From the NCBI GenBank assembly GCA_013141065.1, contig JABFRR010000009.1:170777-234776 (forward strand): a DNA stretch of 64,000 nt, in the 5' to 3' direction. The notes under the pieces were generated by a model. It was not told where the DNA came from. It made no database searches and saw only the letters and a list, made by a program, of their open reading frames with translations. Numbering within the stretch: position 1 is the first letter of the stretch; every line of letters begins with the position of its first letter. Positions 25,943-34,505 of the stretch are shown here, piece after piece. Made by a program: the position numbers and the translations under genes. Origin of the DNA: Bacteriovoracaceae bacterium (GTDB lineage: Bacteria; Bdellovibrionota; Bacteriovoracia; Bacteriovoracales; Bacteriovoracaceae).

Positions 25943-26713
25943 ATGAAAGCAGCAAGTCGATTTATTCTTTTCTCTTTCTTGAGTTTTACTTCTATCGCTT
26001 CAGCCGCAATCAACCCAGCAGATGTTAAAAGTAATTTGTTACAAAAATACTCAATCACTACAAATGATAAAATTCTCTTGGCCCAACTAAAGAGTGAAAC
26101 ACTTAAACACGGCGGACAATCAGTTGAAGCTCTGATAGAAGTAATGAAAAATGGAAAGTACCCAGATAAAAATCGTTGGATGGCCACATTTTTATTAGGT
26201 CAAATCATGGGTGATAAGTCGGCCCCATTTTTAGTAAAATTTCTCAAGCATCCGCATTGGGTTATGAGAATGGCGAGCTTAAAGACTTTATTAGCTTTAA
26301 AACAAAAAAATTATTCAAAAGATTATGCTAGTTTACTTAGAGATGATTCATTTATTGTTCGTTCTCAGGCACTAGATAATATTCGTACTCTTAAAACTCC
26401 AGAAGTGGCTCCATTTGTCTGGGCCATGTTATATGATAAAAAGAATTATTATCAACCAACTCTTAATGGAAAAGCTCTAAAGGCGAAACGCTCAAATATT
26501 ATTAAGTCAGTTATTCTTACTGTCGGGGAATTAAAATTTGATAAAGCAAAAGCTCCACTTATTAAAATGATTCAAAAAGATCGCTATATCGATATCTTTC
26601 CAGAGATTGATCAAAGCCTAATGAAGATCACAGGTCTTTCTTCACCAGCGGGAGACAAAACAAAGAAGAGAATTTTCTGGCAAAGAATGGCAATGAATTC
26701 TACGATTAATTAG
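25943..26713 (+). CDS. Exported HEAT-repeat protein
   Basis: 256 residues with a signal peptide ending near SAA22. The body consists of helical pairs of HEAT/armadillo type: NRWMATFLLGQIMGDKSAPFL, LKHPHWVMRMASLKTLLAL, LRDDSFIVRSQALDNIRTL. HEAT arrays are protein-binding surfaces. Start 25943 is chosen over ATG 25928 because AAGGGGAT sits just before it and the signal peptide begins there. It is paired with the coiled-coil membrane gene upstream. The role is unknown; an interaction partner in the periplasm is the natural guess. Confidence 0.78.
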   Translation: MKAASRFILFSFLSFTSIASAAINPADVKSNLLQKYSITTNDKILLAQLKSETLKHGGQSVEALIEVMKNGKYPDKNRWMATFLLGQIMGDKSAPFLVKFLKHPHWVMRMASLKTLLALKQKNYSKDYASLLRDDSFIVRSQALDNIRTLKTPEVAPFVWAMLYDKKNYYQPTLNGKALKAKRSNIIKSVILTVGELKFDKAKAPLIKMIQKDRYIDIFPEIDQSLMKITGLSSPAGDKTKKRIFWQRMAMNSTIN

Positions 26714-26729
26714 ATAATTATTTGGAAGT

Positions 26730-27296
26730 TTAAAAGCTCTTTTCTGCTTCTTTAATTTTCTTATCTTCGATTTCTTGAAGTTTGCTTTCTATAGCGAGTG
26801 CTCTTTCGAGTCGATATAAAATTGATTTCTCTAAAATTCCATCGGTTCGTATGACTTTCCAACCTTGAAGAAAGTCTTGTTCGACACGCTGTCTTTTAAA
26901 AACTGTAACCTTACTCACTTCTTTACTTCCTCTATAACCCTTCACGATATTAATGATGAGTTTAAACTGAGCGGCTTTTACCGCATCATTGGATCCGAAT
27001 GAGTCAGCAAAATTAAGCTCAAGAGTATTGTCAATCCAGCGCGTTTTGATTATTCCGGCATCTTGATTATCGACTTCTCTTGGGTATTTATTGACAATTT
27101 TCATTACTTCTTGCCAGACCTTATTGAAGTCAGAGCGGTAAACCTGGCTGGGAATTTCTAAATCTTCAGTTATATTTTTAAAATTTTCATATGATGTGCA
27201 TGCCTGTAAGCTTAAAAGCAGACTGGTCATCAAGGAAATTTTAGTTAACTTGCACTTGATGGAATTTTTTAATATAAATGCTAAATCATTAATCAT
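26730..27296 (-). CDS. Lipoprotein of unknown function (BamC-like shape)
   Basis: 188 residues with a signal peptide ending in lipobox LQAC (Cys33). The mature part has a DFNKVWQEVMKIVNKYP helix, then GIIKTRWIDN and alternating strands KVTVFKRQRVEQDF, ending in a charged helix. This helix-plus-sheet order resembles the small lipoprotein domain of BamC/NlpB-type assembly factors, but I would not assert homology. The start is uncertain: an internal ATG at 27230 would leave too short an n-region. Convergent with the HEAT gene and divergent from kdsD. Confidence 0.7.
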   Translation of the reverse strand: MINDLAFILKNSIKCKLTKISLMTSLLLSLQACTSYENFKNITEDLEIPSQVYRSDFNKVWQEVMKIVNKYPREVDNQDAGIIKTRWIDNTLELNFADSFGSNDAVKAAQFKLIINIVKGYRGSKEVSKVTVFKRQRVEQDFLQGWKVIRTDGILEKSILYRLERALAIESKLQEIEDKKIKEAEKSF

Positions 27297-27363
27297 TTAG
27301 TCTTATTATAAAGAAGATCTAAAAGAAGACAAAGTTGTTTAAATTTAAGGAAAAAGGGAAACT

Positions 27364-28356
27364 ATGACCCATACAAAAACTATGTCCGATGTCTTGAGAC
27401 TTGAAGCTCAATCCTTAGAGGTTGCAGCGCGGATTCTTGAATCCAATCACCAAGCTGATTGTGAAAACTTAACCACTTTGTTTGAAAAACTGCGAAGCTC
27501 AGGCGCTTCTCTCCATTTTTGTGGTGTAGGTAAATCAGGAATTATTGCCCAAAAATGCGCAGCAACTTTCACTTCCGTGGGTCTTCCCTCGTATTTATTG
27601 CACCCAACCGAAGCCCTTCATGGTGACTTAGGAAGAGTGGGCCTTAATGATGCAATAGTTTTTATCAGTAAATCTGGAACGACTGAAGAGATACTTAAAC
27701 TTCTTCCTTATTTAGAAATTCCTAAGTCTCATCGAATTGCAATGGTTGGCAACACACTGTCACCAATAGCTGAAGCCTCTGGAATTATTCTCAATTGTTC
27801 AGTTGAAAAAGAAGCTTGTATTAACAATCAGGCACCAACAACAAGTTCAACTCTGGCCCTCGCGATGGGGGACGCTATGGCGGTCTTATTTGAAAAGTAT
27901 ATCGGGCTTTCTAAAGAGGGCTTTGCGATTAATCATCCGGGCGGCATTTTAGGAAAGTCTTTGCGAATGAAAGTTCGAGACTTAACTATTAAGGCAGACT
28001 CTTGTCCAATTTTACATTCAGGTCAAACACTCCAAGATGCTATTTTGATTATGACCAAGTATCCAGTCGGTGGGTGTGCTCTCATCGATAACAATGAGTT
28101 CAAAGGAATTTTAGTAGAAGGAGACATAAGACGAACTTTTACTCGTGAAAACGAAGGACTTCTTACAAAAGTAGAAACAATCATCAATACCAAGCCAACC
28201 AGCATTCATCCAGATCAACTGGCCTATGAAGCACTTGAATTAATGGAATCGAAAACGAGATCACTTCAACTGCTTCCAGTTTTAGAAGGAAATAAATTTT
28301 TAGGTTTTATTAGGCTTCATGATTTGTTGAAAGAAGGATTTTCTCTTAAGAGCTAG
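27364..28356 (+). CDS. kdsD: Arabinose-5-phosphate isomerase
   Basis: Interconverts ribulose 5-phosphate and arabinose 5-phosphate for KDO synthesis. The SIS domain (about 40-190) has CGVGKSGIIAQKCAATFTSVG, LHGDLGRVG and SKSGTTEEI. Two CBS domains follow from about 205 to 325 (VRDLTIKADSCPI and LELMESKTRSLQLLPVLEGN). NHPGGILGKSL links them and is diagnostic of the family. 330 residues as expected. It implies the cell makes KDO and hence lipopolysaccharide. Its 3' end overlaps lnt by 57 bp on the opposite strand. Confidence 0.95.
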   Translation: MTHTKTMSDVLRLEAQSLEVAARILESNHQADCENLTTLFEKLRSSGASLHFCGVGKSGIIAQKCAATFTSVGLPSYLLHPTEALHGDLGRVGLNDAIVFISKSGTTEEILKLLPYLEIPKSHRIAMVGNTLSPIAEASGIILNCSVEKEACINNQAPTTSSTLALAMGDAMAVLFEKYIGLSKEGFAINHPGGILGKSLRMKVRDLTIKADSCPILHSGQTLQDAILIMTKYPVGGCALIDNNEFKGILVEGDIRRTFTRENEGLLTKVETIINTKPTSIHPDQLAYEALELMESKTRSLQLLPVLEGNKFLGFIRLHDLLKEGFSLKS

Positions 28357-29901
28357 TTCGATAAGACATAGAATGCTTACAAAAATAATAAGTGAGAAAA
28401 AGCCAAGCTTTTGGTAAAGCGTTTTTTCTCTTTTACTAAATGTGAGATCTAAATCCAAATAAGTTTTTTCTCCAACACTTAATCTCTCAGTCTCACTTCC
28501 ATCTGGATAAATCACCGTTGTAATTCCAGTATTAGTTGAACGAATTATGGGCAAATTAAATTCAATGGCCCGCCATTTACTGAGAAAGAGATGTTGATGT
28601 GGTTCGGCAGTATCCCCATACCAAGAATCATTAGTGAGATTAATGAGAAATTGGCTCTCTTGTTTATTTTGATCTTGTTGTTTGTTAAGCATTTTTGCAA
28701 CAAAGTCTGGAAATAAAATTTCGTAACAAATAACGGCAACAAATGGAATGTTATTTTCAGTTTTAAAACCTGTGTATTGAGTCCCCTCGGAAAAATAAGA
28801 AATATTAGTTATGATTTTACTCAATAGTGGATTTAATGGGCCAAATGGTAAGCCCTCTCCAAAAGGTATGAGTTTCATTTTATGGTAGACATCTTTTAGT
28901 TGACCTAATTTACCAAAATGAAAAGCAGTATTGTAATCACTTTGATATGAACTAGAATTAAAGTTTGAGTTTGAATCATAGCCACCAATAAATAATTCAG
29001 CTTGGGTTTTATTAATCACTTCTTTTAATAATGGCGGCAGTTGATAGTTAGGATCATTTTTAATTGTATCGCTGAAAAATAAACTTGGATAAGCTGTCTC
29101 TGGCCAAATAATGAGGTCTCTAGGAGTCACAATGTTATTAGTACTTAAGTAGTAATAACTTTCAAAAACACTACGAATAGAAAGAGCACCACCTTTTTCA
29201 GAATCAAGCTTGATAAAATTACCAATATTGGGCTGAACTAATCGAATATTTAATTTGTTGCTTTCTTTTTTTTCAGTTTGAGAATTTAGGAAATTACCCG
29301 GAAGATGGGCAAGGATTATAAGAGCAATAATACTATAGTTAAAAATGGGTTTTTGTCTTAATTGAATATGTCTGACTATTGTTAAGGATAGAAAACAAGC
29401 AAAGAAAGAATAAAAAAGTGCACCTGCAAGAGGGGCAAAAACTAATTTAATTGCAGGAGTAAGAAAAAGAAAAGAGTGACCAAGATGTGCGGGAAATTGC
29501 TGGGGGATCAGTTGTTCTAATGCAACATAGATTAACGACAAGACAATAAGACTATTGATTTTAGTTTTGATCCATACAAAAAAATAGACATGTGGAATGA
29601 TGACTAGTGAAAAAAGGAGTCCAAGAAGGAAATTTAAAGGAAAAAATAATCCACCAAATTCTTTCAAAAGGTGAGGAATCCAATAAAACCCCATCAGATA
29701 AAATCCTAGTGAATAATTCAAGGCCAAGTACATTTTCTTTTTTAGGCTATTTTCTTGATCCAGCACCCAATTCAAAAGAGTAAATCCAACAATTGGAGCG
29801 ATGACGATTGAAGAACCATTAAAAAGGGGAAAACCTAATGCATAGAGAGCTCCACCTATAAGACTAAAAAAATTATTGCGATACTTTTTAAATAAAATCA
29901 T
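28300..29901 (-). CDS. lnt: Apolipoprotein N-acyltransferase
   Basis: Transfers the third acyl chain to lipoproteins in the inner membrane. About six hydrophobic segments occupy residues 10-200, a nitrilase-like domain covers 215-490, and a last transmembrane helix (FFSLIIFVSILCLIELAL) follows. The catalytic triad is visible as E268 in WPETAYPS, K343 in MKLIPFGEGLP and C392 in VICYEILFPDF. 533 residues, usual length. It serves the many lipoproteins in this window. Its last 57 bp lie opposite the kdsD end, so the two mRNAs would be complementary at their 3' ends. Confidence 0.95.
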   Translation of the reverse strand: MILFKKYRNNFFSLIGGALYALGFPLFNGSSIVIAPIVGFTLLNWVLDQENSLKKKMYLALNYSLGFYLMGFYWIPHLLKEFGGLFFPLNFLLGLLFSLVIIPHVYFFVWIKTKINSLIVLSLIYVALEQLIPQQFPAHLGHSFLFLTPAIKLVFAPLAGALFYSFFACFLSLTIVRHIQLRQKPIFNYSIIALIILAHLPGNFLNSQTEKKESNKLNIRLVQPNIGNFIKLDSEKGGALSIRSVFESYYYLSTNNIVTPRDLIIWPETAYPSLFFSDTIKNDPNYQLPPLLKEVINKTQAELFIGGYDSNSNFNSSSYQSDYNTAFHFGKLGQLKDVYHKMKLIPFGEGLPFGPLNPLLSKIITNISYFSEGTQYTGFKTENNIPFVAVICYEILFPDFVAKMLNKQQDQNKQESQFLINLTNDSWYGDTAEPHQHLFLSKWRAIEFNLPIIRSTNTGITTVIYPDGSETERLSVGEKTYLDLDLTFSKREKTLYQKLGFFSLIIFVSILCLIELALKRKSFFQQIMKPNKT

Positions 29902-29964
29902 AAATAGATACTAGATTTATTCAGAGTATTTGCCAACGAAAGAGTATGGCTTTACAATTTTGTT

Positions 29965-30642
29965 ATGAACTACCAAGATTACGGAATTGAAAATGCTAAA
30001 CCTAGTATACCGCTTAATGCCTTTAAGCCAATAAAGCGTTGTCAATACTGTCAGTCTGTCTATATGACTGATACACATTGCGAGGCTTGTGGTCGATCGT
30101 TACTGTACCATCCGATTGGTGAGCCATTTAGTGGCAAAAGTTTTTATGGAATGAAAGAACGCTATTGTGAATCACTACCATTTATTGTGAAGCAATTTAC
30201 TTTTTTTGAAAATACAAACTCACCTGAAGCTCAATCATTCGTTCGACAAATTTCGAAGCGCTTTGATGACCTCTTAGAGGCATTTACCGAAGAAGGAGTA
30301 ATTCCCAACGAAAATCGCCGTTTTTTTTATATTGAAACAATGGAGATAATTGAAACATTGATTTTTTATGGGACCGATCATTTAGTTCTAGAAAAAAAAT
30401 TAGAATACAGTTTAGCTGAAAAATCTCCCTTGCTTTATCAAGCACTCAATGAACAATTAGTTTCACTAAAAAATCATTTAAGCATGCCCATTTCAAAAGA
30501 GACTTTGTCTCAAAAAATTTTAAATTATCGTTTTAATGGTTTAAAGATTGATTTTATTTTAAAGGCGGTAATAATATCAGCCACCGTGGTTACAGTGGCC
30601 ATATCATTTTATGAAGTTATTAGTTTGCAAGTCGGTAAATAA
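29965..30642 (+). CDS. Zinc-ribbon protein with C-terminal membrane anchor
   Basis: 225 residues. N-terminal two-CxxC ribbon (RCQYCQSVY at 26-29 and HCEACGRSLL about 14 residues later) is followed by about 130 helical residues and a C-terminal transmembrane helix (FILKAVIISATVVTVAISF, about 197-217). The topology suggests a tail-anchored cytoplasmic zinc protein. Family not recognised. It is divergent from lnt across 63 bp. Its last 23 bp overlap the convergent subtilase gene. Confidence 0.75.
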   Translation: MNYQDYGIENAKPSIPLNAFKPIKRCQYCQSVYMTDTHCEACGRSLLYHPIGEPFSGKSFYGMKERYCESLPFIVKQFTFFENTNSPEAQSFVRQISKRFDDLLEAFTEEGVIPNENRRFFYIETMEIIETLIFYGTDHLVLEKKLEYSLAEKSPLLYQALNEQLVSLKNHLSMPISKETLSQKILNYRFNGLKIDFILKAVIISATVVTVAISFYEVISLQVGK

Positions 30643-31744
30643 TTTTTCCTTCTTCTTTCTTCTGTGTTTTATCGTTGGCCAATTGTCTTCCTGAAATATC
30701 GATTGTTTCACCTGATTGCTGACTCGCGAGTAGTAAAGCTGAAGAAGCATCTAATCTCCCACCAGTGACACACTTGCCTTCCATAGTAGATTCTTTTTTC
30801 GCAGAAGCTTTAATAATTTCTTTTATCTTTTCAGTAGAAAGACTTGGGTATTGAGATTTTATTAAAGCCACCACACCGGTAACAAAAGCAGTAGCCTGGC
30901 TTGTTCCTGTCAAGTAACCTGCTCTTCCATTTTGTAGGCTCGATTTAATTCTGTATCCAGGAGCAAAGATATCCACGCTTGATCGCCCATAATTTGATGA
31001 ACTTAATATTTTAAGGTCTTCGTCATGAGCAGTAACGGTAATGATATTTTTAAGTCCATAACTTGCAGGAAAATAAGCTTTTTTCTTATCATCTATATTA
31101 GATTCTTCATTTCCGGCTGCTGCAATGACAAGTATACCTTTTCTTTCAGCTTCTTTTAAAACTCGCAACTCATCAGCAGCGGCTTCAGGTCCACCACCAG
31201 AATAATTAATAACATCAACATTACTATCAACTGCAAATTTTAATGCTTCGACAGTCGAGTTGAGATTATCTAATCCAGAGGCATTAGGGTTATAGTATTT
31301 AAGTGCGAGAATTTTTACTTCTGGAAAAATACTTTTGATAATTCCCGAAACGTGAGTTCCATGGCCGTGTTGATCAATTGGTGTACTTTTAAGTTTTCTA
31401 TCTTTAGAAAAATCTACACCAAAATTATTAGGATCAACTTTGCCATTACTTACAAAGATATTTTTTTCTAAAAAAGGATGAATAGGGTCTATACCAGTAT
31501 CAACGACTGCAACAACAATCTCTTTTTTCTTTTTAAATTTAAACCAAGCTTCACTTAAATTAATGCTGGCTTGGTTGTCGGGATTAATTCCCCAACTAAC
31601 ATAACTAGATGTTAGATCTCGTTGATCAAAATAAGATTTGGGTAGAGCTGAAGAACTCTGTGCCCATGCACTTATTGAAAGCGTGGCCAAAACATTGAAG
31701 ACAATAATTTTTTTAATCACCATCTTTTTCCATTCATTTTTCAT
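30620..31744 (-). CDS. Secreted subtilisin-like serine protease (S8)
   Basis: 374 residues with signal peptide (to about AWA28) and a complete catalytic triad: D82 in AVVDTGIDP, H128 in DQHGHGTHVSG and S282 in LTGTSQATAFVTG; N212 in AAAGNEES is the oxyanion residue. The propeptide is very short (about 45 residues), so it may need no inhibitor-type prodomain. Start 31744 is chosen because AAGGGA precedes it; the longer frame from 31813 has no ribosome site. Likely an exported or surface peptidase; in a predatory bacterium such enzymes digest prey protein, but that is inference. Confidence 0.93.
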   Translation of the reverse strand: MKNEWKKMVIKKIIVFNVLATLSISAWAQSSSALPKSYFDQRDLTSSYVSWGINPDNQASINLSEAWFKFKKKKEIVVAVVDTGIDPIHPFLEKNIFVSNGKVDPNNFGVDFSKDRKLKSTPIDQHGHGTHVSGIIKSIFPEVKILALKYYNPNASGLDNLNSTVEALKFAVDSNVDVINYSGGGPEAAADELRVLKEAERKGILVIAAAGNEESNIDDKKKAYFPASYGLKNIITVTAHDEDLKILSSSNYGRSSVDIFAPGYRIKSSLQNGRAGYLTGTSQATAFVTGVVALIKSQYPSLSTEKIKEIIKASAKKESTMEGKCVTGGRLDASSALLLASQQSGETIDISGRQLANDKTQKKEEGKIIYRLAN

Positions 31745-32069
31745 AATATAATCCCTTAAATTTACGCCAGTGAGCTTGAACTCACTTAATTGGTTCTCCC
31801 CACTTAAAAGCAAGCTTTAGGCCAAGCGGAAAACCTTTGATTTAGAGAGGTTAGAAGTGAAAGTGTCTAAAGAAATGATAAAAAAGTAGTGATGTGTATA
31901 AAAAGTAGACAACATAGTGACCTCCTTTTAGTTAATTCGATAGTAGATCAAAAATGTTTGAACCTTTGGGTCAGTGAAAAAATGACACTAAAAAAATGGC
32001 CCAGGCTTTGCTTTAGTTAATAGGTAGAGGCCCTTAATGGCCTTCCCTCATGGATGGAGAGGATAGTTT
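31745..32069. other. 325-bp gene-free divergent region
   Basis: No open frame with a ribosome site seen. It holds the upstream regions of the subtilase (leftward) and the small lipoprotein (rightward). A short hairpin AGGCC/GGCCT lies at 32028-32043, just ahead of the lipoprotein ribosome site. No confident promoter was identified. Confidence 0.5.
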
Positions 32070-32300
32070 ATGAAAAAAAATGGATTATTAAGATTTTATT
32101 TATTCTTTTTACTGATGTCCTTGGCACTTTTTTCGTGTGAAAACCAAGACCTGACTCAGGATAGCCAATCTAATCAACCTACATTTGAACGAAAACCTGA
32201 AAACCGACACCCAGTTGAGCCTAATGATTCTCCGGGAGAGGTGACAAAAGGGAAAAAAATTAGAAGAAAATTTACAGCTAGGTCAAGAAACTGGTGCTAA
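32070..32300 (+). CDS. Small lipoprotein with basic C-terminus
   Basis: 76 residues: signal peptide with lipobox LFSC (Cys24), then an Asn/Gln/Pro-rich linker and a strongly basic end (KGKKIRRKFTARSRNWC) with a terminal Cys. No family recognised. Ribosome site GGAGAGGA precedes the ATG and a good terminator follows at 32339, so it is probably a single-gene unit. The basic tail may bind peptidoglycan, lipid A or nucleic acid; that is only a suggestion from charge. Confidence 0.75.
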   Translation: MKKNGLLRFYLFFLLMSLALFSCENQDLTQDSQSNQPTFERKPENRHPVEPNDSPGEVTKGKKIRRKFTARSRNWC

Positions 32301-32338
32301 ATCCCCCCCTTAGCCTCAGATTATTGATTCCTAGACGT

Positions 32339-32364
32339 AAAAAAGCCTCCGTTAGGAGGCTTTT
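32339..32364 (+). terminator. Intrinsic terminator
   Basis: AAAAGCCTCC (32341-32350), loop GTTA, GGAGGCTTTT (32355-32364). 10-bp stem with flanking A and T tracts, between the small lipoprotein and the convergent DksA-like gene, so it can act on both. Confidence 0.9.
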
Positions 32365-32418
32365 CTTATTAAAACGTTGTGCTGTGTAGGAAAGGGAAAC
32401 GGGGCAAGGAATAATTGA

Positions 32419-32790
32419 TTAAACGGCTTTGATAAATTTTTGATTTTCTCTTTCAAGTTCTTCGGCGTGAGTTATACAAAGAGTAGTCCAAGCTTGATTT
32501 TCGAGTCTCTTATCCCCGATAGCTTCTTCGCATTCTTCACAGTGGCCGTATGAGCCTTGCTCGATTCTATAGAGTGCTTCGTCTATGGCCTTGAGCTTAA
32601 CAAGCTCTCTTTGGCGCATGTTGAAAGTGACTTGTTGGTTAATAACCGAAGTGGCAAGATCAGCTTCATCTGAAAGATCGTCTGATGAAACCGTAAGGTC
32701 TTCGGTACTTCTTAAAATTCCACCGTTCATGATCTTCATTTTGGCGGTAAGAAGTAGGGTCTTAAATTTTTCTGTCTTAGCTTTATCCAT
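32419..32790 (-). CDS. DksA/TraR-family zinc-finger regulator
   Basis: 123 residues: a helical coiled-coil hairpin (about 1-80) with the acidic tip sequence VSSDDLSDEADLA, followed by a zinc finger with C84-E-E-C87 and C105-I-T-H108. DksA-type proteins insert the coiled coil into the RNA polymerase secondary channel and tune promoters, often with ppGpp. The fourth ligand is His rather than Cys, which is seen in some relatives. It is shorter than E. coli DksA (151) at the N-terminus. Isolated, with terminators on its 3' side. Confidence 0.88.
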   Translation of the reverse strand: MDKAKTEKFKTLLLTAKMKIMNGGILRSTEDLTVSSDDLSDEADLATSVINQQVTFNMRQRELVKLKAIDEALYRIEQGSYGHCEECEEAIGDKRLENQAWTTLCITHAEELERENQKFIKAV

Positions 32791-33044
32791 AATTTCCTCA
32801 TTAAGAAGTATCGAAACCTAAAACTGTTTGTCTGGTATTAATACCAAAGAAACTTACGAATTAGTTTACATCGGATTTTGAATTTGACACAAGGGAAAAA
32901 ACTGCCATTAACTATCATCTGAGCAGCACGTGATCAGTCGAGATGTCTTAATAATCGACAAGAATGGATGGAAGCTTGTCAAAAAAGTTTACAATTTTTT
33001 TCCGACCCACTATGATTGGGGAAATTAGCTCAAGGGGAAAATCT

Positions 33045-33338
33045 ATGTTTGCTGAAGAATACTTAGCAATTGTTCGCGAGTGCAGAGATGAAGATAAATG
33101 TTTTCAATTTTTAAAAGAAGACAAGCCTGGTGTTGCTCTAGAACTAGCAAAATCAAAAAATGTGAGCCCAAGAATTCTTGATATATTAACTCGCCATGCT
33201 TCAATTACTGTTCGTCACGAAGTGGCCAAGAATCCTTTAACGGCTTTAGAAACCTTGAAACGACTTTCAACCGACAAAGATATGTTGGTGCGCGATTACG
33301 CCCGAAGAAATTTAAAAGCTTTAGAAAAAACTCATTAA
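33045..33338 (+). CDS. Small HEAT-like/leucine-rich-variant repeat protein
   Basis: 97 residues, no signal peptide. Two or three helical repeats are visible (SPRILDILTRHASITVRHEVAKN, TALETLKRLSTDKDMLVRDYARR), similar to HEAT or LRV repeats with conserved VR and A-N/R-N pairs. Start ATG 33045 is preceded by AAGGGGAAA at ideal distance, while the longer in-frame start at 32964 has none. Function unknown; protein binding is the usual property of such folds. It is convergent with mltG. Confidence 0.75.
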   Translation: MFAEEYLAIVRECRDEDKCFQFLKEDKPGVALELAKSKNVSPRILDILTRHASITVRHEVAKNPLTALETLKRLSTDKDMLVRDYARRNLKALEKTH

Positions 33339-33348
33339 AAAATAGAAA

Positions 33349-34398
33349 TTACTCAATAACTGGCGCTTCATCACTCTTTTTGTTGCGCCAACTTTTTCCT
33401 TCTCTGTTCTTTGCATTTTTTTGCCACTTATTTACAGCATTTTGGTGAGCTCCATAGCTTTCAGAAAAAATATGAGTCCCATCATTTTGGCTGACAAAAA
33501 AGAGGTAATTGTGTTGGGCAGGTTCTAAGACAGCATTGATTGAAGCCAAACCTGGATTGGCGATTGGCCCTTTGGGAAGTGCTTTGAGTGTGTAGGTGTT
33601 GTAGTCACTGGGAGTCAACAAATCTTTTCTGGTGATATTACCTTTATAATTTTCAAAAAAACCATAAATCGTTGTGGGGTCTGATTGAAGTCTCATTTTA
33701 ATTTTTAGACGGTTGTGGAAAACACCAGCAATGAGTGGACGTTCACTTTTATCTCCGGTTTCTTTTTCAACCATTGAAGCCAAAGTAATAATTTCTTCTT
33801 TAGTTAAATTTCCATACTTAAAATTTACATTTGCAGTTCTTTTCTTAAATTCTTTAACCATAGTTTTTAAAACATAGGATGCAGTAATATTTGGGGAAAA
33901 ATCATAGGTGTTCGGATATAAATATCCTTCGAGGGTGTCTGATTTTATACCTAGACTTGTCACAAATTCTTGATTCTTACAAAGTTCAATAAAATCATTA
34001 TAAGAAGTTATGGACTGTGCCTCTAGCATGCGTCCAATCTCATACATATTTTTTCCTTCAGGAACTGTAAAATAATTGGCCAGGCTTTTTCCATTAATTA
34101 AAATATCAAAAACGTCCATCAAATTTGAATTATTTCTTATCTTATAAGTTCCAGACTTAAATTTCGTCATGACACCTTTATATTGTGAAAGACGGTGAAA
34201 TAAACGAGCAGATGTAATGATCTTTTCTTTTGATAGTCGAGAATTAATAGAGGAGAAGCTCTCGCTAGGTTTAATATTAAAGAGAATATCAGGTCCCTGA
34301 TACCTCCAAATGTAGGCAGAGTAATAAATTTTGATCGCGACCAGCAAGATAGCGAAAAGGGGGGCTCCCAGTAAAAACAAGACGTGATTCTTTTTCAT
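33349..34398 (-). CDS. mltG: Endolytic transglycosylase MltG
   Basis: Inner-membrane lytic transglycosylase that cleaves nascent glycan strands. One N-terminal membrane helix (5-22), a LysM-like segment, then the YceG catalytic domain: LEGYLYPNTYDF (156-167) and the catalytic Glu E211 in LASMVEKETG, followed by IAGVFHNRLKIKMRLQSDPTTIYG and LPKGPIANPG. 349 residues, normal length. It fits envelope growth together with murA and lnt in the window. Its start lies about 107 bp from the divergent large secreted protein. Confidence 0.95.
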   Translation of the reverse strand: MKKNHVLFLLGAPLFAILLVAIKIYYSAYIWRYQGPDILFNIKPSESFSSINSRLSKEKIITSARLFHRLSQYKGVMTKFKSGTYKIRNNSNLMDVFDILINGKSLANYFTVPEGKNMYEIGRMLEAQSITSYNDFIELCKNQEFVTSLGIKSDTLEGYLYPNTYDFSPNITASYVLKTMVKEFKKRTANVNFKYGNLTKEEIITLASMVEKETGDKSERPLIAGVFHNRLKIKMRLQSDPTTIYGFFENYKGNITRKDLLTPSDYNTYTLKALPKGPIANPGLASINAVLEPAQHNYLFFVSQNDGTHIFSESYGAHQNAVNKWQKNAKNREGKSWRNKKSDEAPVIE

Positions 34399-34505
34399 AA
34401 TATCTAGAGGTTAAATGAGCTTAGAAAGACTTTCAATCAAGGCTATTAATTCCTAGTTCTTTCTTGAGTACTCTAGAAGTAGAATACATTGATGGAGAAA
34501 TCAGA

